From NCBI GenBank assembly GCA_016713135.1, contig JADJPR010000007.1, positions 62,001 to 126,000 on the forward strand: 64,000 nt of DNA, given 5' to 3'. The stretch's first letter is position 1; each line of letters opens with the position of its first letter. A program made the position numbers and the translations under genes. A model generated the notes under the pieces. That model was not told the DNA's origin. It saw nothing but the letters and a program-made list of their open reading frames with translations, and searched no databases. The DNA is from Rhodanobacteraceae bacterium. Its GTDB lineage: Bacteria > Pseudomonadota > Gammaproteobacteria > Xanthomonadales > SZUA-5. Positions 48,357-56,691 of this stretch are shown piece by piece.

Positions 48357-49178
48357 ATGACGCAGGCTGACATCAACCCCAAGGATCCGGTGATCGAGGT
48401 CAATGGCCTGGTGACCTATTTCGGTCGCCGGCGGATCCTCGACAAGGTCGACTTCGTGGTCCAGCCGGGCGAGATCCGGGTGATCATGGGTGGCTCGGGA
48501 TCGGGCAAGTCGACCCTGCTGCGGCATTTGCTCGGGCTGCTGACGCCGGCCGAGGGCTCCATCCGCGTGCTCGGGCGCGACATCAATCGGCTGTCGCCGT
48601 TGCAGCGCCTGGCGTTCAAGCGCGAGATCGGCGTCAGCTTCCAGGGCGGCGCGCTGTTCACCTCGATGAGCGTGGGCGAGAACGTGGCGCTGCCGCTGCG
48701 CGAGCACTTCAAGCTGGACGAGAACACCATCCGCATCATGTCGCGGCTGAAACTTGAGGTGGTCAACCTCGGCGGCTTCCAGGACCTGATGCCTAGCCAG
48801 CTCTCCGGCGGCATGATCAAGCGCGCCGCGCTGGCGCGCGCGATCGTCATGGATCCGCAGCTGCTGTTCTTCGACGAGCCCTCGGCGGGCCTGGACCCGG
48901 TGGTCTCGGCCGAACTCGACGAACTGATCCTGAAACTGCGCGACGCCATGCGCATGAGCATCGTGGTGGTCACCCACGAACTCGACAGCGCGTTCAAGAT
49001 CGCCGACCGCATCACCGTGCTGGATCAAGGCAAGGTGCTGATGACCGGCACCGTGCCCGAGGTCAAGGGCAGCGACAACCAGCGCATCCAGGACCTGCTC
49101 AACCGCCGCCCGCGGCATGTCGAGGTCAATGTGGATGAGTACCTGGCGCGGCTGACGGGAAGCGATGAGGATCTGTGA
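48357..49178 (+). CDS. mlaF: MCE/Mla-type ABC transporter ATP-binding protein
   Basis: 273 residues. VTYFGRRRILDKVDFVVQPGEIRVIMGGSGSGKSTLLRHL contains Walker A; Q-loop GVSFQGGALFTSMSVGENVALPLREH has the Mla-type sequence; signature QLSGGMIKRAALARAIVMDP; Walker B LLFFDEPSAGLDPVV; H-loop VVVTHELDS. It drives lipid transport between the inner membrane and the periplasmic MCE protein, maintaining outer membrane asymmetry. The MCE gene follows 223 nt downstream, but no permease (MlaE) is next to it, so the permease must be encoded elsewhere. Start ATG 48357. Confidence 0.92.
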   Translation: MTQADINPKDPVIEVNGLVTYFGRRRILDKVDFVVQPGEIRVIMGGSGSGKSTLLRHLLGLLTPAEGSIRVLGRDINRLSPLQRLAFKREIGVSFQGGALFTSMSVGENVALPLREHFKLDENTIRIMSRLKLEVVNLGGFQDLMPSQLSGGMIKRAALARAIVMDPQLLFFDEPSAGLDPVVSAELDELILKLRDAMRMSIVVVTHELDSAFKIADRITVLDQGKVLMTGTVPEVKGSDNQRIQDLLNRRPRHVEVNVDEYLARLTGSDEDL

Positions 49179-49184
49179 GGTCAG

Positions 49185-49320
49185 GAGCGGGGCTGGGGCG
49201 AGTGCGCGGCGGGGGCGCGCGCGGCCCCGGCCGCCGGCGGGCGCAGATCCCAGGCGCACGCCGTGCCGCGCGGAAGTTGGCCTCGGACGCGTGCGCACTC
49301 GCCCCAGCCCCCAGCCCCGC
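49185..49320. repeat. inverted repeat with GGGGCTGGGGCGAG arms
   Basis: GCGGGGCTGGGGCGAGTGCG (about 49188-49207) is mirrored at 49294-49320 by CGCACTCGCCCCAGCCC plus CCAGCCCCGC. It fills most of the gap between mlaF and the MCE gene, which otherwise look like one operon. The intervening 85 nt are G/C-rich and non-coding. Confidence 0.75.
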
Positions 49321-49401
49321 ATACGGATGCGGCCGGCTGGCCCCAGCCCGCATCACCGCCCCTGTGGCAGAATCGCCGAATGAACCAGGGAACGCCGACG
49401 C

Positions 49402-50349
49402 GTGAAGCGTGAGAACGTCAACTATTTCCTGACCGGAGTGGTTGCGCTGGTGGCGCTCGGGCTGCTGCTCGGCACGCTGTTCGTGATCACCGGTCGCAGT
49501 GGGCCCACCGACGACTACGTGGTCGAGTACCGCAATGTGGCGGGACTGGCTTTCGGCACACCGGTGTTCTACCAGGGCTATCGCATCGGCCAGATCGAGC
49601 GCATCACGCCGGAGCGCGAGGGCGACACCACGCGCTTCCGGGTCGACTTCTCGGTGCAGGACGGCTGGCAGATCCCGAAGGATTCGGTGGCGCAGCTGAT
49701 GTCCTCGGGCCTGCTCTCGGATGTGTTCATCTCGATCCGTGAGGGTGAGGCCAAGGAACTGCTGGAACCGGGCTCCACCATCGAGGGCCGCGAGGCGGCA
49801 GACCTGTTCGGCGCCGTCGGCGAGTTGGCCGGCGAGGTCACCAGCCTGACGCGGGACGAGCTGACGCCGATGGTCGAGCGCCTTGGCGAGCGGCTGGAAT
49901 CGATCAGCGGCAAGATCGACGAAGGCACGCCGCAACTGATCGAGAAGGCGGTGGAGCTGGTCGATCAGTTGAACGCCAGCGCTGCATCGCTGAAGAACAT
50001 CCTGCGCCCGGACAATCAGGCGCATGTCGACCGTCTCCTCAGCGAATCGGGCGCCGCTGCTGCCAATGTGCGCCAGCTCACCGGCGACCTGGCGCAGACG
50101 CGCGAGCAGCTGAACTCGGTCCTTGCCGAGCTGGATGGCACGGTGAAGGAAAGCCGGCCCGAAGTGCGCCAGGCAATGGCCGACTTGCGCTTCACGCTGG
50201 ATGCCATGGCCCAGCGCATCGACGCGATCACCTACAACCTGGAGTCGGCCAGCCGGCATTTCGATGAGTTCAGCCGGCAGATCCGCAAGGAGCCGCAGCG
50301 CCTGATCTTCGCGCCGCAGGCCGACCAGCTTCCAGACGAGGGCAAGTGA
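49402..50349 (+). CDS. MlaD/MCE-family lipid-binding protein
   Basis: 315 residues. One N-terminal membrane anchor (VVALVALGLLLGTLFVI, about 12-28), then an MCE domain at about 38-115: VEYRNVAGLAFGTPVFYQGYRIGQIERI, followed by VAQLMSSGLLSDVFISI. A long helical tail (LTPMVERLGERLESISGKIDEG, TREQLNSVLAELDGTVKESRP) follows, expected to form the tunnel or tether. GTG 49402 is the only start that fits, with AGGGAA upstream. Works with MlaF and the lipoprotein directly downstream (1-nt overlap). Confidence 0.9.
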   Translation: MKRENVNYFLTGVVALVALGLLLGTLFVITGRSGPTDDYVVEYRNVAGLAFGTPVFYQGYRIGQIERITPEREGDTTRFRVDFSVQDGWQIPKDSVAQLMSSGLLSDVFISIREGEAKELLEPGSTIEGREAADLFGAVGELAGEVTSLTRDELTPMVERLGERLESISGKIDEGTPQLIEKAVELVDQLNASAASLKNILRPDNQAHVDRLLSESGAAAANVRQLTGDLAQTREQLNSVLAELDGTVKESRPEVRQAMADLRFTLDAMAQRIDAITYNLESASRHFDEFSRQIRKEPQRLIFAPQADQLPDEGK

Positions 50350-50972
50350 TGCGCAGGCAGGCAATCCGAGGTTGGCTGGCCGCGAGCATGCTGCTCGTGC
50401 TGACGGCGTGCAGCGCGCCCGAGGCGGTGCCCGATTTCCGTTACTACCGGCTGGCGCCCGCCAGCGCCGTCGAGCCTTTGCACAAGCCCCTGCTGGACCA
50501 GCCGCTGGTGATCGAGAACTTCCGCGCCGACGGCGTGCACGGCGAGCGGCCGATCCTCTACGCCAACGATCCCGACAGCCTGAAGATCAGCCAGTACCAT
50601 TACCAGCTGTGGAACGATCCGCCGCCGGTGATGGTCCAGCGCCGCATGCAGGAACTGCTCGCCGCGGCGCGCGTCTCGGACTATGTGACCGACCGCCTGG
50701 CGCCGCGTGTGTCGGCCTACCGGCTGAATGCGGCGATCTACCGCTTCGAGCGCGTGCTGGTCGATGGCCAGCCGACCGAGGCGGTGCTCGGGCTGCGCCT
50801 GCGACTGCAGGCCGATGCGGCCAGCATGCCGCTGGTTGAGCGCGATGAGCTGATCCGGGTGCCCGTGACGGGCACCCGCGTCGAGGACGCCGCCGTGGCG
50901 CTGTCTGCGGCGGTCGATCAGGTCGCGCGCCGTCTGATCGAGCAGCTGAAACAGCGCAAGCCTGACGCCTGA
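50349..50972 (+). CDS. ABC-type transport auxiliary lipoprotein (PqiC/YmbA-like)
   Basis: 207 residues. Lipoprotein signal with lipobox LTACS (Cys near residue 22). The mature part has FRYYRLAPASAV at the start, VIENFRADGVHGERPILY, YHYQLWNDPPPVMVQRRMQELL and AYRLNAAIYRFERVLVDGQPTEAVLGL, the pattern of the ABC_trans_aux family that sits at the outer membrane end of MCE transporters. ATG 50349 overlaps the MCE stop by one base (TGATG); a GTG one codon upstream is equally readable. Confidence 0.85.
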   Translation: MRRQAIRGWLAASMLLVLTACSAPEAVPDFRYYRLAPASAVEPLHKPLLDQPLVIENFRADGVHGERPILYANDPDSLKISQYHYQLWNDPPPVMVQRRMQELLAAARVSDYVTDRLAPRVSAYRLNAAIYRFERVLVDGQPTEAVLGLRLRLQADAASMPLVERDELIRVPVTGTRVEDAAVALSAAVDQVARRLIEQLKQRKPDA

Positions 50973-50978
50973 GCGGCG

Positions 50979-51290
50979 ATGGACATATTGGCAACCCACC
51001 CCCATCGGCCACTGGGCGCGGCCCCGCGCATGGCTCTGGCCGTGATGGGTGTGGAGGTGTACGTGCGACGCCGCTTGCCGACGGCCCCCGCCGTTGCGGG
51101 ATCGGCCCCCGAGGGCTGGCTGCAGGACACGCTCGCGCAGGCGATCGCGCGCGCGGCCGGACAGGCCGACGCCCGCGAGTGGTCGCGCCAGTGGCTGGCG
51201 CGCGGCCAGCCGCTGCCCGACCTGGCCGAACTGCGTGCGCGCCCCGCGGCCAAGCGTGCCTTGTGGCAATTGCTGCGCCGCCAGCGATGA
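50979..51290 (+). CDS. small protein of unknown function preceding rimI
   Basis: 103 residues, arginine and alanine rich, no signal or membrane segment. It begins 6 nt after the lipoprotein stop and its own stop overlaps the rimI start (ATGA), which supports real translation. AVMGVEVYVRRRLPTAP and AGQADAREWSRQWLARGQPLPDLAELRARP are the more structured parts. Function is not recognisable; coupling suggests a role tied to rimI expression or none at all. Confidence 0.65.
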   Translation: MDILATHPHRPLGAAPRMALAVMGVEVYVRRRLPTAPAVAGSAPEGWLQDTLAQAIARAAGQADAREWSRQWLARGQPLPDLAELRARPAAKRALWQLLRRQR

Positions 51291-51763
51291 GCGCGATTCT
51301 CAAGCCGCAGGTTCCGCATGTGCGGCCGATGCGCCTGGACGATCTTGTCGAGGTGCTCGCCATCGAGGTGCGCGCCTACGATTTCCCGTGGACCGACGGC
51401 GTCTTCCGCGACTGCTTCAAAGCCGGCTACGGATTGTGGGTGCTCGAGGGCGCCGACGGAATCGTGGGCTACGGCGTGCTCTCGGCAGCCGCGGGCGAGG
51501 CGCACATCCTGAACCTGTGCGTCTGCCCGCATCACCAGGGCCAGGGCCATGGTCGGCGCTTGCTCAACCGCCTGATCGACCTGGCGCGCTGGCACCAGGT
51601 GGAGCGGGTGTTCCTCGAAGTGCGCCCGTCCAACCACGCCGCCGTTGCGCTCTACCACCGCGCCGGTTTCTGCGAAATCGGCACCCGCCCGCGCTACTAC
51701 CCCGCGCGCAACGGCCGCGAGGACGCAGTGGTGATGGCGCGCGAGTTGCTGGTGGGGCAGTAG
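51287..51763 (+). CDS. rimI: ribosomal protein S18 alanine N-acetyltransferase
   Basis: 158 residues of the GNAT superfamily in RimI form: VRPMRLDDLVEVLAIEVRAYDFPW at the N-terminus, the acetyl-CoA site LCVCPHHQGQGHGRRLLNRLI (Q/RxxGxG/A), then VFLEVRPSNHAAVALYHRAGFCEIGTRPRYYPA, containing the conserved Asn, Tyr and the R-x-x-Y-Y ending. It acetylates the N-terminal alanine of ribosomal protein S18. ATG 51287 overlaps the stop of the preceding small gene. Confidence 0.9.
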   Translation: MSAILKPQVPHVRPMRLDDLVEVLAIEVRAYDFPWTDGVFRDCFKAGYGLWVLEGADGIVGYGVLSAAAGEAHILNLCVCPHHQGQGHGRRLLNRLIDLARWHQVERVFLEVRPSNHAAVALYHRAGFCEIGTRPRYYPARNGREDAVVMARELLVGQ

Positions 51764-51765
51764 AG

Positions 51766-51909
51766 GCGGGGGCACGGGGCACCGGAGCGTGGCGGTATCG
51801 GTTGCCCCGACGGGTGGAGGGCACGAGGCCACGAGGGCACGAGGGCACGCAAGAGCCGGTTCGGTGCAAGGGGGCGCTATTGCGTGCCCTCGTGCCCCGT
51901 GCCCCGTTT
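51766..51909. repeat. inverted repeat of GAGGGCAC units
   Basis: Left side: GGGGCACGGGGCACCGG (about 51767-51784) and four CGAGGGCA-type 8-mers at 51818-51850. Right side 51881-51906: GCGTGCCCTCGTGCCCCGTG then CCCCG. It lies between convergent rimI and the metalloprotease gene and may terminate both. Confidence 0.75.
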
Positions 51910-51913
51910 CCCG

Positions 51914-54175
51914 CTACTCCGCCGGCACGCTCAGCAGCTCATACGGCACATTGCTGCGGGTGAAACGGCCGCCTTCGGGGCCGCCGTAAGTGACGTCGAA
52001 GCTCAGGCGATTGCTGCCGGCCTGGCCCTGCAGCGGCTGGGTCAGGGTCGGTGTCAGCGTGCCGATCTGGGTGTCCGCCGTGTTGGCCGCGCAGGTGCGG
52101 CAGTAACCGCGACGCTCGAACACAGGCAGCGGCTGGCCGGGCTGGTAGTTGCTGCCGCTGACGAAGGCCCAGCGCCCGGCGCCGGTGCTGTCCGGGTAGT
52201 ACAGGGTCGAGAACAGCAGTTGCTGCCCCGCACCCTGGGCCGCAGTCGCCACGCTGGAGCCCCAGCCGGAATCGCTGCCGCCGCCGTACCAGGTGCCGGT
52301 GAGATCACTGTCCGGGCGCGCGGCGGCCGGAATCAGCTCTTCCATGCACCAGCTGTCGGTCGTTCCACCGAGGGTGTAGCGGAATACGCCGAGCAGGCCT
52401 GCGCCGGTGCGCGTGGTGCCGTCGTTGCACGCGGGTGCATTGGTCGCCTGATTGAAATCGAGCACCACCCTGCCGCTCTCGGTGGGCACTGCCTGCTGCG
52501 GGGTTGCGCCGCCAACGTAGCGATAACGCACGAGGCTGTTGCCCGCGGCGTCGAGCTGGGCAGCAAACACACCGTCGACCAGCGGGCCGATCGCGATGTA
52601 CCACTCGGGTCGACCGTTGCCATCGTAGGTGTAGAAGATCAGCGAATAGATGTCGAAGCCGGCCGCGTCGCGATAAACGCGCTGGAAGTCGACGCCATGG
52701 GCGTCGCGGTCGCGGTCGTACCACAGGCCGGCATAAGGTGCCGGCGCGGTCGGGAAGGTGGTCGACTGAGGGTCCCAGCCCACGGCGTGCAGCATCGGCA
52801 CCGCCAGACCCAGCTGGCGCGTGCCGCGCGACAAGTTCAGCGATGAGGTCATCAGCTGGCCGACGTAGACGCTGTCGAGGTGCGAGAGTGTCGAGCCCGG
52901 GCGGATCGGGTTGGGCGCGAACAGCAGCACGCCGGGGAATCCGGTCGGCGGGTTCAGCGGCGAGTTGGCGGCGCGCGAATCGTTCCAGCTCAGGCCATTG
53001 AAAGACACCAGCGCATCGGCGCGTTGCGCATCGGTCAACAGGGTGAACTGCGGATAGGGCGAGCTGCGGTTGTCGATGATCTGGCGCGCGTAGATGTCAT
53101 CGCGCCCCAGCGGCTTGGCGCCCACCGTGCCCGTCAGGCGCACCAGGCTGAGGAAGCCGAGGCCATGGCCGAGTTCGTGCACCGAAACGCCGACGAAATC
53201 CAGCGTGCCGGCCGGGGCCGCGTTGTAGCCGAGGTAGAACTGCGCGCCGCCGAGCACGGATGACTCGCCGATGCGGCGGTTGTAGACGATGGTCATGTCG
53301 GTGGAGTCGGCGCAGTCGCCGCCGCGCAGGCTGCAGGCCCGGGTGCCGCCCAGGCGCGCCGCCGGTGCCGCCGAGTAGAAGGCGTATTTGTCGGGCAGGA
53401 AGGCGCTCGGGCGGAAGGTGTCGCCGGTGCTCAGCACCAGGCTGCGGTCGTCGATCACGAAATCGTCCGGCGAGGCGGCGGCCAGCGTGGTGCTGCCGTT
53501 CGTGTCCACCGACAGCGCGTCCCAGCAGGCGCGCACGCTGATGGGGATCTCGCTGGCGAGTCCGGTGCCGAGCTGGCGCAGCGCTTCGTGCATCGCGTTG
53601 CGCCGCTGCTCGCCCAGGGTGGTGCCGGGATTGCCGCCTACCGGGCTGGCCGGCGTGGGGTCATTCCAGGGCGCGACATCGCAATCGGAGGCCGGAAGGT
53701 CGAAGCGCACGTCGAACTGCAGCGGGCTCGGTGCCGAATTGCCGATCTCGACCTTGATCCGCGCGTTCACCGGGATCGTCGCGAAGCTGAGCACCGCCAG
53801 GTGCCAGCGGCCCTCGCGGACTGGCCGGTAGTTGGCGCGGCCGATCGAGATGGATTCCTCGTCGCTGCCGCTGACTGCGTGGTACTGCGCCTGCTCTTGC
53901 AGTGCATCGAAGTCCATCGGCAGGCCATAGGCGGTCTGGCTGGAGAAGGCATTGCCGTAGCGCAGGAACATGTCGATGTCGACGTTCGGGGTGTCGCTTT
54001 CCAGCTCCACCTTGAACGAGGTGGCACCTGCGGGCACATCGAAATGCAGGCCGGTGGTGTAGGCCGAGGCGGGCAGGTTGAATGTGGTGGACTGGCCAGG
54101 GACCAGGCCCACTGACTGCGCCGACACCAGTGGGGACGCAGCGAGGGCGCATAGCGCGAGAACGAAGCGGCGCAT
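51914..54175 (-). CDS. secreted zinc metalloprotease with N-terminal PPC-like domain
   Basis: 753 residues. Signal peptide 1-19 (LALCALAASPLVSA). A PPC-like beta domain at about 25-145 (STTFNLPASAYTTGLHFDVPAGATSFKVEL, WHLAVLSFATIPVNARIKVEI). The catalytic region near 330-345 is VGVSVHELGHGLGFLSL, a zincin HExxH followed by GLGF; the third metal ligand is probably the His in MLHAVGWDP or LSHLDSVY further on. The C-terminal 250 residues (AGLWYDRDRDAHGVDFQRV, LIFYTYDGNGRPEWYIAIGPL, TGTWYGGGSDSGWGSSV) form repeats common in exported Lysobacterales proteins. AGGAG precedes ATG 54175. Three nt downstream of a small secreted protein gene, so co-transcribed. Confidence 0.85.
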   Translation of the reverse strand: MRRFVLALCALAASPLVSAQSVGLVPGQSTTFNLPASAYTTGLHFDVPAGATSFKVELESDTPNVDIDMFLRYGNAFSSQTAYGLPMDFDALQEQAQYHAVSGSDEESISIGRANYRPVREGRWHLAVLSFATIPVNARIKVEIGNSAPSPLQFDVRFDLPASDCDVAPWNDPTPASPVGGNPGTTLGEQRRNAMHEALRQLGTGLASEIPISVRACWDALSVDTNGSTTLAAASPDDFVIDDRSLVLSTGDTFRPSAFLPDKYAFYSAAPAARLGGTRACSLRGGDCADSTDMTIVYNRRIGESSVLGGAQFYLGYNAAPAGTLDFVGVSVHELGHGLGFLSLVRLTGTVGAKPLGRDDIYARQIIDNRSSPYPQFTLLTDAQRADALVSFNGLSWNDSRAANSPLNPPTGFPGVLLFAPNPIRPGSTLSHLDSVYVGQLMTSSLNLSRGTRQLGLAVPMLHAVGWDPQSTTFPTAPAPYAGLWYDRDRDAHGVDFQRVYRDAAGFDIYSLIFYTYDGNGRPEWYIAIGPLVDGVFAAQLDAAGNSLVRYRYVGGATPQQAVPTESGRVVLDFNQATNAPACNDGTTRTGAGLLGVFRYTLGGTTDSWCMEELIPAAARPDSDLTGTWYGGGSDSGWGSSVATAAQGAGQQLLFSTLYYPDSTGAGRWAFVSGSNYQPGQPLPVFERRGYCRTCAANTADTQIGTLTPTLTQPLQGQAGSNRLSFDVTYGGPEGGRFTRSNVPYELLSVPAE

Positions 54176-54177
54176 GC

Positions 54178-54441
54178 TCAACGCTCCTCGTGGGTCACGC
54201 GGCGGTCGAAGCGCAAGTCTGGCACGGCGCTCGCCCGGTCGCAGACGTACTCGGTACTGCCATCTGCGCGCAGGCGCGCACTCATCGCATGCTGGCCGCG
54301 TTCCAGCAGGTCTTGCGCCGGGTGGAAACCCTTCTTGTGCTGAGTATTGGCAAGTGTGTGCACCGGGACCCGGATGGTCACCGGTTCGGGAGAAGTCGGT
54401 GCGGCGGCGCTCAGCGAGGCCAGCAGGATCAGGCTCAGCAT
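54178..54441 (-). CDS. small exported protein upstream of the metalloprotease
   Basis: 87 residues: a short signal-like start (LSLILLASLSAAAP) and a polar body (VTIRVPVHTLANTQHKKGFHPAQDLLERGQHAMSARLR...). Only one cysteine (YVCDRAS). CTGGAG lies 8 nt before ATG 54441, and the stop is just before the metalloprotease ATG, whose ribosome site AGGAG lies inside this gene, suggesting coupling. Could act as a chaperone or inhibitor of the protease; this is speculation from position only. Confidence 0.65.
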   Translation of the reverse strand: MLSLILLASLSAAAPTSPEPVTIRVPVHTLANTQHKKGFHPAQDLLERGQHAMSARLRADGSTEYVCDRASAVPDLRFDRRVTHEER

Positions 54442-54503
54442 GCATGACTCCAGGTTCGATCGCAGGCTGCAACATTAGCGCGAGCGACCGGTTTGCGGTG
54501 TAA

Positions 54504-54707
54504 AGGAACCTCTGAACAAGTCTCGCGGCCGCGACGGCGGCCGATCCAGCCCCATCCCGGAGGGTTGCGGCCAGAATCGTCCGCCGCGTCATTCCAGTCC
54601 TCGGCTTCGTAGATCAGGTTACGACCTTCGGACTGCGCCTGGCGGCAGACGACTTGTGACACGTACCCGCTCGCAACGCGGCTCGCGAGACTTGTTCAGA
54701 GGTTCCT
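54504..54707. mobile_element. 204-bp element with 24-bp terminal inverted repeats (MITE-like)
   Basis: The ends are perfect inverted copies of 24 bp starting AGGAACCTCTGAACAAGTC and reading on to CTCGCG; the interior is 156 bp and has no transposase. A short frame inside (reverse strand) reads IYEAEDWNDAADDSGRNPPG then WGWIGRRRGRETCSEVP, running into the left end, which may be the remnant of a parent transposase tail. No clear target duplication was seen. Size and ends fit a miniature inverted-repeat element, or a solo remnant of an IS. Confidence 0.75.
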
Positions 54708-54717
54708 GAAGACCGGG

Positions 54718-55230
54718 TCAGCCGAACAGCCAACCCAGCGCGTAGACCCCGAGCATGCTGAAGGCCAGCGCCAGCTTGGCCAGCGTCCCGACCACGAAGC
54801 CGATCCACGCGCCGGTGCCCGCCCGCGCCGCCTGCTGCATGCCGCGACCCGCCATCAACTCGCCGATCAGCGCACCGGCGAAGGGCCCGAACAGCAGCCC
54901 GAAGATGCCGAAAAACAGCCCGACCACGGTCCCGAGCGCGGCGCCGGCCACCGCCAGCCCGCTGGCGCCCACCTTGCGCGTGCCCAGCAGCGAGGCGACC
55001 AGGTCGACCACCAGCGCGATCAGCGTCAGCACCCCGAGGATGCTCAGCGTGATCCAGCCCACCTGCTGGAAATCCCCCACCCACGCGGCCAGGAACAATC
55101 CGCCGAAGACCATCGGCAGACCGGGCAGTGCCGGCAGGATCGACCCGGCGATGCCGAGGATCACCAGCAGGGCGGAAAGGATGTAGAGGGCGATGTCCAG
55201 CGGCGGGGTCCTTGGGTTCGGCCGATCCAT
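54718..55230 (-). CDS. DUF456 family membrane protein
   Basis: 170 residues with four or five hydrophobic segments rich in Gly and Ala: YILSALLVILGIAGSILPALPGLPMVFGGLFLAAWV, ITLSILGVLTLIALVVDLVASLLG, then GAALGTVVGLFFGIFGLLFGPFAGALIGELMAGRG and a final segment. The G-x-x-G-rich PGLPMVFGG and GPFxGAxxGE segments are the family signature. Function unknown. Start ATG 55230 without a strong ribosome site. Its stop is 11 nt from the MITE-like element. Confidence 0.85.
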   Translation of the reverse strand: MDRPNPRTPPLDIALYILSALLVILGIAGSILPALPGLPMVFGGLFLAAWVGDFQQVGWITLSILGVLTLIALVVDLVASLLGTRKVGASGLAVAGAALGTVVGLFFGIFGLLFGPFAGALIGELMAGRGMQQAARAGTGAWIGFVVGTLAKLALAFSMLGVYALGWLFG

Positions 55231-55285
55231 GGTGCAATGCAGCGCGAGGCTTGTCCCATGCGGTTGGTCATGGGCAAGCGCGCCC

Positions 55286-55322
55286 GCCTTTCTGCAACAC
55301 CAACAACCCATACCAACACCCG
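55286..55322. repeat. short repeat CAACACCAACAACCCA upstream of gcvT
   Basis: CAACACCAACAACCCATACC then AACACC (about 55291-55316) reappears inverted just after gcvT at 56459-56490 (GGTGTTGGTGTGGGTTATTG then GTGTTGG), with about two mismatches in 26. Thus gcvT is bracketed by inverted copies. Confidence 0.6.
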
Positions 55323-55371
55323 CCTTCCCCCGCCGTATCATCCAGGCCCCTTTCCCCGCCGGAGTCCCGCC

Positions 55372-56454
55372 ATGTCCCTCGCGCAAACGCCGCTGAATGC
55401 CCGCCACCGCGAACTGGGCGCCAAGATGGTCGATTTCGGCGGCTGGGACATGCCGCTGCATTACGGTTCGCAGATCGACGAGCACCACATCGTTCGCCGT
55501 AGCGCCGGGATGTTCGACGTCTCGCACATGACCGTGGTCGATTTGCACGGGAACGGCTGCCGCACCTTCCTGCGTCATCTGGTCGCAAACAATGTCGACA
55601 AGCTCAAGGTGTCGGGCAAGGCGCTCTACACCTGCATGCTGAACGAGCAGGGCGGCGTGATCGACGACCTGATCGTCTACTACATGACGGAGGACTACTT
55701 CCGCCTGGTGGTCAACGCCGCCACGCGTGAGAAGGACCTCGCGTGGATCAACCGGCATGCGCCGGCGCACGGCGTGAGCGTGACCCAGCGCGCGGACCTG
55801 GCGATGGTGGCGGTGCAGGGGCCGCAGGCACGCGAAGCGGTGCTGTCGCTGCTCCCGGAGGGCGATCGCGCGCGAGTCGCGGCGCTCGGCCGGTTTGCGG
55901 CTGCAGAAGCCGGCGACTTGTTCATCGCCCGCACCGGCTACACCGGCGAAGACGGCTTCGAGGTCATCGTGCCGGCGGTCGCCGTGGTGGACTACTGGAA
56001 TGCGCTGCTCGGCGCCGGGGTCAAGCCCTGTGGCCTCGGCGCGCGCGACACCCTGCGCCTGGAGGCCGGCATGAACCTGTACGGCCAGGATATGGACGAG
56101 CAGACCAGTCCGTTGGAAGCCAACCTGGCCTGGACCATTGCCTTCGATCCGGCCGACCGCGACTTCATCGGCCGCGGCGCCCTCGACGCCCAGCGCGCCG
56201 CCGGCGTCGCCCGCGCGCTGATGGGCCTGGTGATGGACGAGAAGGGCGTGCTGCGCCACGGCCAGGTCGTGCACACCGCGGCCGGCCCTGGTGAGATCCT
56301 CTCGGGCACCTTCTCGCCCACCCTGGGCAAGGCGATCGCCTTCGCACGCGTGCCTGCCGCCGCCGCGGACACCGCCCAGGTGGACATCCGCGGCAAGCTG
56401 GTGCCGGTGCGCATCGTCAAGCCGGTGTTCGTGCGCGACGGCAAGGCGGTGTGA
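55372..56454 (+). CDS. gcvT: glycine cleavage system aminomethyltransferase (T protein)
   Basis: 360 residues, usual length. MSLAQTPLNARHRELGAKMVDFGGWDMPLHYGSQIDEHHIVR-type start, GMFDVSHMTVVDLHG, NEQGGVIDDLIVYYM, VNAATREKDLAWI, TGYTGEDGFEVIVP, CGLGARDTLRLEAGMNLYGQDMDE (tetrahydrofolate and aminomethyl-lipoyl contacts), and the C-terminal barrel LVMDEKGVLRHGQVV. It transfers the methylene unit from lipoyl-H protein to tetrahydrofolate, releasing ammonia. GGAG lies 8 nt before ATG 55372. gcvH follows after a 237-bp repeat-filled gap. Confidence 0.96.
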   Translation: MSLAQTPLNARHRELGAKMVDFGGWDMPLHYGSQIDEHHIVRRSAGMFDVSHMTVVDLHGNGCRTFLRHLVANNVDKLKVSGKALYTCMLNEQGGVIDDLIVYYMTEDYFRLVVNAATREKDLAWINRHAPAHGVSVTQRADLAMVAVQGPQAREAVLSLLPEGDRARVAALGRFAAAEAGDLFIARTGYTGEDGFEVIVPAVAVVDYWNALLGAGVKPCGLGARDTLRLEAGMNLYGQDMDEQTSPLEANLAWTIAFDPADRDFIGRGALDAQRAAGVARALMGLVMDEKGVLRHGQVVHTAAGPGEILSGTFSPTLGKAIAFARVPAAAADTAQVDIRGKLVPVRIVKPVFVRDGKAV

Positions 56455-56458
56455 GGGA

Positions 56459-56657
56459 CGGTGTTGGTGTGGGTTATTGGTGTTGGTGGCAAAGCCGGAG
56501 TGCCGACAGCCTGTGGGAGCGGCTTCAGCCGCGATCCTGTGCCGGTGGCCGCCAGCGAAGATCGCCGACGGAGTCGGCTCCCGCAGGCTTGCAGCAAGCC
56601 TGCGAGTGCTGCCCTTCAACCAACACCAAAACCAGCAACCAACACCAGCCTTTGTTA
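56459..56657. repeat. composite repeat between gcvT and gcvH: REP within GGTGTTG arms
   Basis: GGTGTTGG-type units at 56459-56490, a full REP-like hairpin at 56512-56587 (same family as 3979-4049), and CCAACACC-type units at 56627-56657. This is the same layout (inverted heptamer/octamer arms around a REP) as around the intron and at 37105-37510. Confidence 0.75.
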
Positions 56658-56691
56658 TCCTCACGGCCCCTTCCCACTGCCCCGCAAGCCC

